Of a stretch of 43,315 bases of DNA, positions 39,371-43,315 are shown piece by piece (the first letter of the stretch is position 1; the number at the start of each line of letters is the position of its first letter). The notes beneath the pieces were generated by a model. The model saw only the letters and a program-made list of their open reading frames with translations, did not search any database and was not told where the DNA came from. The stretch is from CAYFMH01 sp964344165 (lineage in GTDB: Bacteria > Patescibacteriota > Gracilibacteria > UBA4473). The DNA is taken from NCBI GenBank assembly GCA_964344165.1, contig CAYFMH010000003.1, positions 1-43,315 of the forward strand, written 5' to 3'. Both the position numbers and the translations under genes were made by a program.

Positions 39371-40567
39371 ATGAAAAAAATTATTGCCGGTTTCGCTCTC
39401 TCTGCTCTCTTTTTCACCACCGTGCAGGCGGTACCTTTTCATAAATTCAAAGACAAAGATGATATCCCAGGATTTGCTGGGTATGCGGTTCAGAAGCTAG
39501 TAGACCGGGGGATTCTCAAAGGAAACGATGATGGGACCTTCATGCCAGAGCGACCAGTGAATCGAGCGGAATTCTGTAAAATATTGGTTAACGCAACGGG
39601 CGTGGATCTCTATATTCCATTGGAGTCAAGCTTCCCGGATGTGCATCGAGATGATTGGTTCTTCGACTATGTGGAGACCGCCAAAAAAGAAGGTTGGGTC
39701 AAAGGATACCCGGATGGAAATTTCCGACCGGGAAATAAAATCAATCGAGCGGAAGTATCAAAAGTGCTCGTGCGATCTTTTGCTTTTGACGCTCCAGAAG
39801 AGTCTCACGACGAAGCTTGGTTTGATCGATATGTCCGGGTGATGAGAAACAAAAAACTGCTTCCTCACGGAGTGATGCAGCACTTTTTTGGAGAAAAATA
39901 TCCAACTCGGGCCGAAATCTCTGAGCAAATCTTCCGATTTATGAAAAAAACGGGGAAGTTCTCGCCATATGATTTGGAAGATGAACCAACGGAATCCGGC
40001 TTCGCTGAAGCTTCGCCGGACGAGGAAGAGACAGAAGATAGTGATTCGTCAACTCCAGCTCCTTCTACGCCGCCGACCGAGGTGTACGAGTACTCAGAAG
40101 AAGAGGTGTTTGAAGAAGAAGTTTCCACTCTCGGGAAACTCACGCTTGCCAAAAAATCAGGACTTACCAAAAAAGCCACGGTCAATAAATACCAAAAAAG
40201 CATCGCGGCGCATCGTCTGATCGCTTCTACTACTGGAGATCATGTGGAGGTGTCTGGATTTCAATTTAGCCGGATCGGAAACGGATCGTATGAAGACTTC
40301 ACGCGAGCTTGGATCGAAGTAAACGATGAAGCGGTTTCACCGAAGGTGGAATTTACCAACAACATTATCCAGATTGAGTTTGATGATCCGGTGCGGATTA
40401 CTTCTGGAAGTTCGAAGGAATTTGTCCTCCGGGTCGATGTCTCAGGTAAGGGGAGTTCTGGGAATTCTTCTCGCTTTGTGCTCTTTCAACCGCAGTGGGT
40501 TGGGGCCAATACGGAGTCGAAGCTGGGACTTTTTCCGATCGGAGGGACGGATTTGGTGATCAAATAG
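39371..40567 (+). CDS. S-layer homology (SLH) domain secreted protein (398 aa)
   Basis: Exported cell-surface protein. Signal peptide MKKIIAGFALSALFFTTVQA (cleavage after VQA). Residues ~24-85, ~86-145 and ~146-200 form three SLH repeats (the first with AVQKLVDRGILKGNDDGTFMPERPVNRAEFCKILV, the second with WVKGYPDGNFRPGNKINRAEVSKVLV, the third degenerate). SLH domains in other bacteria bind wall polymers. A long acidic, Pro/Ser/Thr/Glu-rich linker (~210-250) leads to a C-terminal beta-type domain of ~140 residues (HVEVSGFQFSRIGNGSYEDF...FVLRVDVSGKG). It could anchor surface structures; with a giant secreted protein nearby, a shared surface role is possible. A REP-like hairpin follows the stop. 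Confidence 0.9.
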   Translation: MKKIIAGFALSALFFTTVQAVPFHKFKDKDDIPGFAGYAVQKLVDRGILKGNDDGTFMPERPVNRAEFCKILVNATGVDLYIPLESSFPDVHRDDWFFDYVETAKKEGWVKGYPDGNFRPGNKINRAEVSKVLVRSFAFDAPEESHDEAWFDRYVRVMRNKKLLPHGVMQHFFGEKYPTRAEISEQIFRFMKKTGKFSPYDLEDEPTESGFAEASPDEEETEDSDSSTPAPSTPPTEVYEYSEEEVFEEEVSTLGKLTLAKKSGLTKKATVNKYQKSIAAHRLIASTTGDHVEVSGFQFSRIGNGSYEDFTRAWIEVNDEAVSPKVEFTNNIIQIEFDDPVRITSGSSKEFVLRVDVSGKGSSGNSSRFVLFQPQWVGANTESKLGLFPIGGTDLVIK

Positions 40568-40591
40568 ATTTAGTTCAAAAGGTAAAAGTCC

Positions 40592-40633
40592 AACCTTCTC
40601 CCGATTGGATCGGGATACGGCGGGCAGGAGGTT
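40592..40633. repeat. GC-rich REP-like element, copy 4
   Basis: Inner hairpin TCCCGAT (40599-40605) / ATCGGGA (40609-40615) and an outer AACCTTCT / AGGAGGTT pairing. It follows the SLH gene by 24 bp and precedes GTTTT, so it may also terminate transcription. Confidence 0.6.
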
Positions 40634-40714
40634 GTTTTCCATGAGTCTAGAAGATTTTTTTGACAATTTTTTGATAATGGTTATTTGTAGTGCATGTTAT
40701 TTTAATTTCTTTTT

Positions 40715-40981
40715 ATGGCGGAAATACCTGAGGATTTGGGGAGCATTTCGGAGAGGATGAGGTTTCTTAGGACGGTAAGGGAATTAGCTCTTGACTTGAA
40801 TGGAAAATCCGATGAATTAACGATAATAAAAGCCCGTAATGCTCTGCGAGCGGCTATCACTCGTGCGGAAAATAATGGAGTAGAAGGATCTCAATTGGTT
40901 CAATACAAGGATTTATTAAAACTCCATGGGGGGATGAGCCGAGAAGAATTACCAGATGCGCCAGAAGCAGTGATAGATTGA
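40715..40981 (+). CDS. Hypothetical helical protein (88 aa)
   Basis: No family recognised. Two long helices (SISERMRFLRTVRELALDLNGKSDELTIIKARNALRAAITRAENNG and QLVQYKDLLKLHGGMSREELPD), mildly acidic, no signal peptide, no Cys. It is preceded by TTGACA (40660-40665) with a weak -10. It sits between the SLH and thioredoxin-like genes. Confidence 0.55.
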   Translation: MAEIPEDLGSISERMRFLRTVRELALDLNGKSDELTIIKARNALRAAITRAENNGVEGSQLVQYKDLLKLHGGMSREELPDAPEAVID

Positions 40982-41078
40982 TTTGCAGATACTGTCTCTC
41001 GAGTGGTATCGGGAGAACGTTAAATAGTTGAGTTAGTAAGTTTTTTGGGAAAAAGAGAGTATAAAATAAAGATTTAAT

Positions 41079-41435
41079 ATGGGATCATTGATAGAACTCA
41101 CAGCTAAAGATTTTGATACTACTTTGGAGGGAAATCCAGTGGTAGTGGTTGGTTTTGAGAAGCCGTGGTGTGGGCTTTGTCAAAATTTTAGGAAACAAAA
41201 TCTTCCAAAAGTAGTGAATGAGTTCGAGGAGAAAGTGCTTTTTGCAATGGTGGATGTAGAATGTGATGAAAACCGCTGGGGAGATAATACGGCTTCTCAG
41301 ATGTTCCAAAAAGCTGAATACAAGGGAGGTACTCCTCATGTGGCGGTTTTTCGAAATTCGGAATTATTGGGGACGGCGCTTGATGGACATGTAGGTCAGA
41401 TAAAAGCATTGATCGCACGAGCTCTCGCGGCTTAA
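41079..41435 (+). CDS. Thioredoxin-like protein (118 aa)
   Basis: Thioredoxin fold with a WCGLC active site (residues ~30-34) instead of WCGPC, cis-Pro in GGTPHVAVF, and normal strand/helix order (VVVVGFEKPWCGLCQNF, VLFAMVDVECDEN, TPHVAVFRNSELLGT). The redox potential of CGLC may differ from CGPC. No signal peptide, so likely cytoplasmic. The N-terminus is short. TATAAA (about 41059-41064) lies before its ATG. The 3' end overlaps the MetA gene by 4 bp (convergent). Confidence 0.87.
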   Translation: MGSLIELTAKDFDTTLEGNPVVVVGFEKPWCGLCQNFRKQNLPKVVNEFEEKVLFAMVDVECDENRWGDNTASQMFQKAEYKGGTPHVAVFRNSELLGTALDGHVGQIKALIARALAA

Positions 41436-42349
41436 CCAATTTTATTTAGTTCGTACGGAGTCTCCTGGTAGACGTAGTAGTTAAGCCAATTGGTGAAAAG
41501 GAGTGTTGCATTTGATCGCCAGGTGAGGTGTGGTTGATTGATGGGGTTATCATCCGGGAAGTAGTTTTTTGGCACGTCGATGGGAAGGCCTTTTTCTACG
41601 TCACGATTGTATTCTTTTCGCAGCGTATCCAGGTCGTATTCTGAGTGATTGAAGGCAAAAATTTGTGACATTTTTTTATTTTGAATCAGGTAGGGCTTGC
41701 CTTCTTCGGTGGTAGCGAGAATTTCTAGCTCTGGAACATTTTTTATTTCTCGGGGGATACTCTCCGTATGTCGGCTGATCGGGACATAGAAGGTATCATC
41801 AAATCCTCGGAGGAGTTTGGTGTGTGGTTTTGTGATGTGGTGTGGATAAACGCCAAAAAGCTTTTTGGGTAGCATTTGTTTTTCAACCCCATAGAAGTGC
41901 TTGAGTGCGGCCTGAGCTCCCCAACAGATGAAAAAGCTGCAGTACACATTTTTTTTACTCCAATCTAAGATATCCGTTAACTCTTTCCAGTAGGTGACTT
42001 CTTCCCAATCCAGATTTTCCACTGGGGCGCCTGTGACGATCAGTCCATCAAATTTTTTGTGTTTCACTTCATCCCAGGTCTTATAAAAAGAAATCAAATG
42101 ATCTTCCGCCACATTTTTGGCCTGGTAACTGGCGGTCGTCAGGAGAGTGAGATTGACCTGAAGTGGAGAATTTCCGAGGAGTCGTGAGATTTGGATTTCT
42201 GTCTCAATTTTGGTTGGCATCAGATTGAGAAGGGCAATCTCCAGCGGACGGATGTCCTGATGGGTGGCTCGGTGTTCGTTCATCACAAAGATGTTTTCTG
42301 ACTCGAGTACTTTTTTGGCCGGGAGGTGTTCGGGGATTTTAATAGGCAT
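41432..42349 (-). CDS. metA: Homoserine O-acyltransferase, MetA type, likely acetyl-specific (305 aa)
   Basis: First committed step of methionine synthesis: acyl transfer to homoserine. I use ATG 42349 (MPIKIPEHLPAKKVLE), which aligns with family starts. The nucleophile Cys142 (CSFFICWGAQAAL), the HxE pair (RHTESIPREI) and YPHH, HLTWRSNATLLFTNWLNYYVYQ match MetA; numbering agrees with E. coli. Residue 111 (in TGAPVENLDWEEV) is Glu, the residue reported to favour acetyl-CoA over succinyl-CoA. Other met genes are not seen in the window. For a genome this reduced, a MetA gene is a little unusual. Confidence 0.92.
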   Translation of the reverse strand: MPIKIPEHLPAKKVLESENIFVMNEHRATHQDIRPLEIALLNLMPTKIETEIQISRLLGNSPLQVNLTLLTTASYQAKNVAEDHLISFYKTWDEVKHKKFDGLIVTGAPVENLDWEEVTYWKELTDILDWSKKNVYCSFFICWGAQAALKHFYGVEKQMLPKKLFGVYPHHITKPHTKLLRGFDDTFYVPISRHTESIPREIKNVPELEILATTEEGKPYLIQNKKMSQIFAFNHSEYDLDTLRKEYNRDVEKGLPIDVPKNYFPDDNPINQPHLTWRSNATLLFTNWLNYYVYQETPYELNKIG

Positions 42350-42373
42350 TATGTGAAATTTAAGAGTTATCAA

Positions 42374-42446
42374 AGAGAATTTTAAATTTTCAATTTTTAA
42401 TTTTTAAATAATTTCTAATATCTAATTTTTAATTTCTAAAGTTAAA
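42374..42446. repeat. A/T-rich TTTTTAATTTCTAA-type repeat block
   Basis: Spacer upstream of metA made of AATTTTTAATTTTTAAATAA and TTTCTAATATCTAATTTTTA units. It contains no gene. Confidence 0.45.
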
Positions 42447-42470
42447 TAAAAAAGCGACCTTTTTGGGTCG
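42447..42470 (-). terminator. Intrinsic terminator of the 194-aa gene
   Basis: Minus strand: CGACC / GGTCG stem with a 6-nt loop CAAAAA, then C and a T run (42447-42452). It is about 140 bp after the stop of the gene ending at 42609; the intervening 42471-42608 shows no gene. Confidence 0.65.
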
Positions 42471-42608
42471 GGGTATTTATTCTTAATCAAAAATCAATGT
42501 TTACCGCGACCACTCCATTGCTGGAGGCATCATTATAAACATCATCATGACGATTAGATTTTGCATTTGATGTGAGGATAGTGAGGGAGATGGATTTTGT
42601 CAAAAGAA

Positions 42609-43193
42609 TTAAACACCTATAGCTTCCCATACTGCTTGGGGCGTGTCTTTCGCACCCAAATGATCAGCAGGGGGCCGTTGTGCTTTTTTATAAGTTCCTA
42701 ACTTTTGTTTTAAGCAGGCTCGAACTGTTTCTAGATCAGTGAATTTATTCGCTTGTATGGTTCGGATAGTTCTTTGAGCCTGTAGAGTTACAAAATGTTC
42801 GGCTTTTAGAGTGCTAGGATCCAAAACTTCTTCGTCGGTTTCTGGGTGTTCTATTGTTGGAGGGAGGGGATTTTTTTTAATGAATTCTTGTCGGTCAGCG
42901 ATGAGTGCTAGATTTCTCTCAACGATATATGCTATTACTTGTTCTTCATCAGGGGAAGCGAACAAAAAAGTGGAAGTTTCTCCAGCTCCTTGGATGCCGA
43001 GAACTTTTGTTCCGTCTTCAGAGACGGCGGTGATTTGGGTGATTGTAATATCAGCAGGAAGGGTGACGCCAGGATAGAGCGAATTCATAGGAGTATTGCC
43101 TCTAGAGTTTCTGTGGTTTACTATGAAGATTGGATCGCCCGGTTTTAATATTCTTTCTGTAGGATTTTCTTGTTTTTCAGTATTTTTATTCAT
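42609..43193 (-). CDS. Hypothetical protein (194 aa)
   Basis: No family recognised. I use ATG 43193 (MNKNTEKQENPTERILKPG); the longer frame to 43274 adds 27 residues that look non-coding. The N-terminal half (~15-90) looks beta-rich (LKPGDPIFIVNHRNSRGNTPMNSL, ADITITQITAVSEDGTKVLGIQG), the C-terminal half helical (QAQRTIRTIQANKFTDLETVRACLKQKLGTYKKAQ). No signal peptide. It stands alone on the minus strand. Confidence 0.65.
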   Translation of the reverse strand: MNKNTEKQENPTERILKPGDPIFIVNHRNSRGNTPMNSLYPGVTLPADITITQITAVSEDGTKVLGIQGAGETSTFLFASPDEEQVIAYIVERNLALIADRQEFIKKNPLPPTIEHPETDEEVLDPSTLKAEHFVTLQAQRTIRTIQANKFTDLETVRACLKQKLGTYKKAQRPPADHLGAKDTPQAVWEAIGV

Positions 43194-43279
43194 TTTGCAG
43201 ATGGTTAAATTATAAAAAAGTGGTGGGAACTTACTTTTTAAAAACTTGTTGTCAAAAAAATTATTACTAATCATAAAAC

Positions 43280-43296
43280 CACTGGCTTTGCCAGTG
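43280..43296. repeat. Perfect hairpin near the window end
   Basis: CACTGGC TTT GCCAGTG: a 7-bp stem with a 3-nt loop. No T run follows on the plus strand; on the minus strand GTTTTATG follows. It could be a terminator for a gene beyond the window. Confidence 0.55.
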
Positions 43297-43315
43297 TGAC
43301 GCTGAGAGGCTAAGC

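Overview
The window looks like chromosome from a streamlined bacterium of the Candidate Phyla Radiation (Patescibacteria), possibly Peregrinibacteria-like. The lineage is an inference. The evidence is a very large secreted protein, A-rich leaders with few Shine-Dalgarno sequences, very A/T-rich spacers, many small unrecognised genes, and sparse biosynthetic genes. UGA acts as an ordinary stop (for example at 12741-12743 and 37689-37691) and no long gene needs UGA recoding, which argues against the UGA=Gly groups (Gracilibacteria/Absconditabacteria).

Layout. 1-1.2 kb: a tiny antitoxin-like gene and an unrecognised gene, both minus. 1.3-12.7 kb: one gene for a ~3,800-residue secreted surface protein with FG-GAP and calcium-binding repeats. 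12.9-13.3 kb: tmRNA (ssrA), minus strand. 13.5-20.9 kb: a stringent-response cluster with a long Rel enzyme, a small HD alarmone hydrolase and a second long RSH protein with a decayed synthetase domain, plus a TrmB-type regulator and a methyltransferase. 21-25.3 kb: a prephenate-dehydratase-like protein, pyrD, an AAA+ ATPase with unusual termini, and pyrE. 25.9-28.1 kb: the secE-nusG-rplK-rplA block. 28.1-30.5 kb: a MazF/ribbon-helix-helix toxin-antitoxin pair and a transglutaminase-like/TPR protein. 30.6-32.9 kb: gyrB and a YggT protein. 33-35.5 kb: a small secreted protein, a decayed segment and a helical unknown. 35.7-36.6 kb: tRNA-Cys, tRNA-Leu and rlmH. 36.7-38.8 kb: a TrpR/YerC-like repressor, an attenuator-like leader before a lone HisI homologue, and a half-length PurL. 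38.9-43.2 kb: an SLH-domain protein, a thioredoxin-like protein, a MetA-type acyltransferase and small unknowns.

Most notable observations. (1) The AAA+ ATPase at 22.7-24.6 kb carries N- and C-terminal peptides resembling the FliM N-terminus and the PopZ/DUF2497 motif of Alphaproteobacteria; host mimicry or shared polar/flagellar adaptor binding is a hypothesis. (2) Three RSH-family proteins appear to divide alarmone synthesis and hydrolysis. (3) A family of 30-47 nt hairpin elements with compensatory base changes sits beside the tRNA and tmRNA genes. (4) Palindromes lie in frame inside purL and the giant gene. (5) The tmRNA tag is unusually long. Promoters of the TTGACA-17-TATAAT type are readable upstream of many genes.
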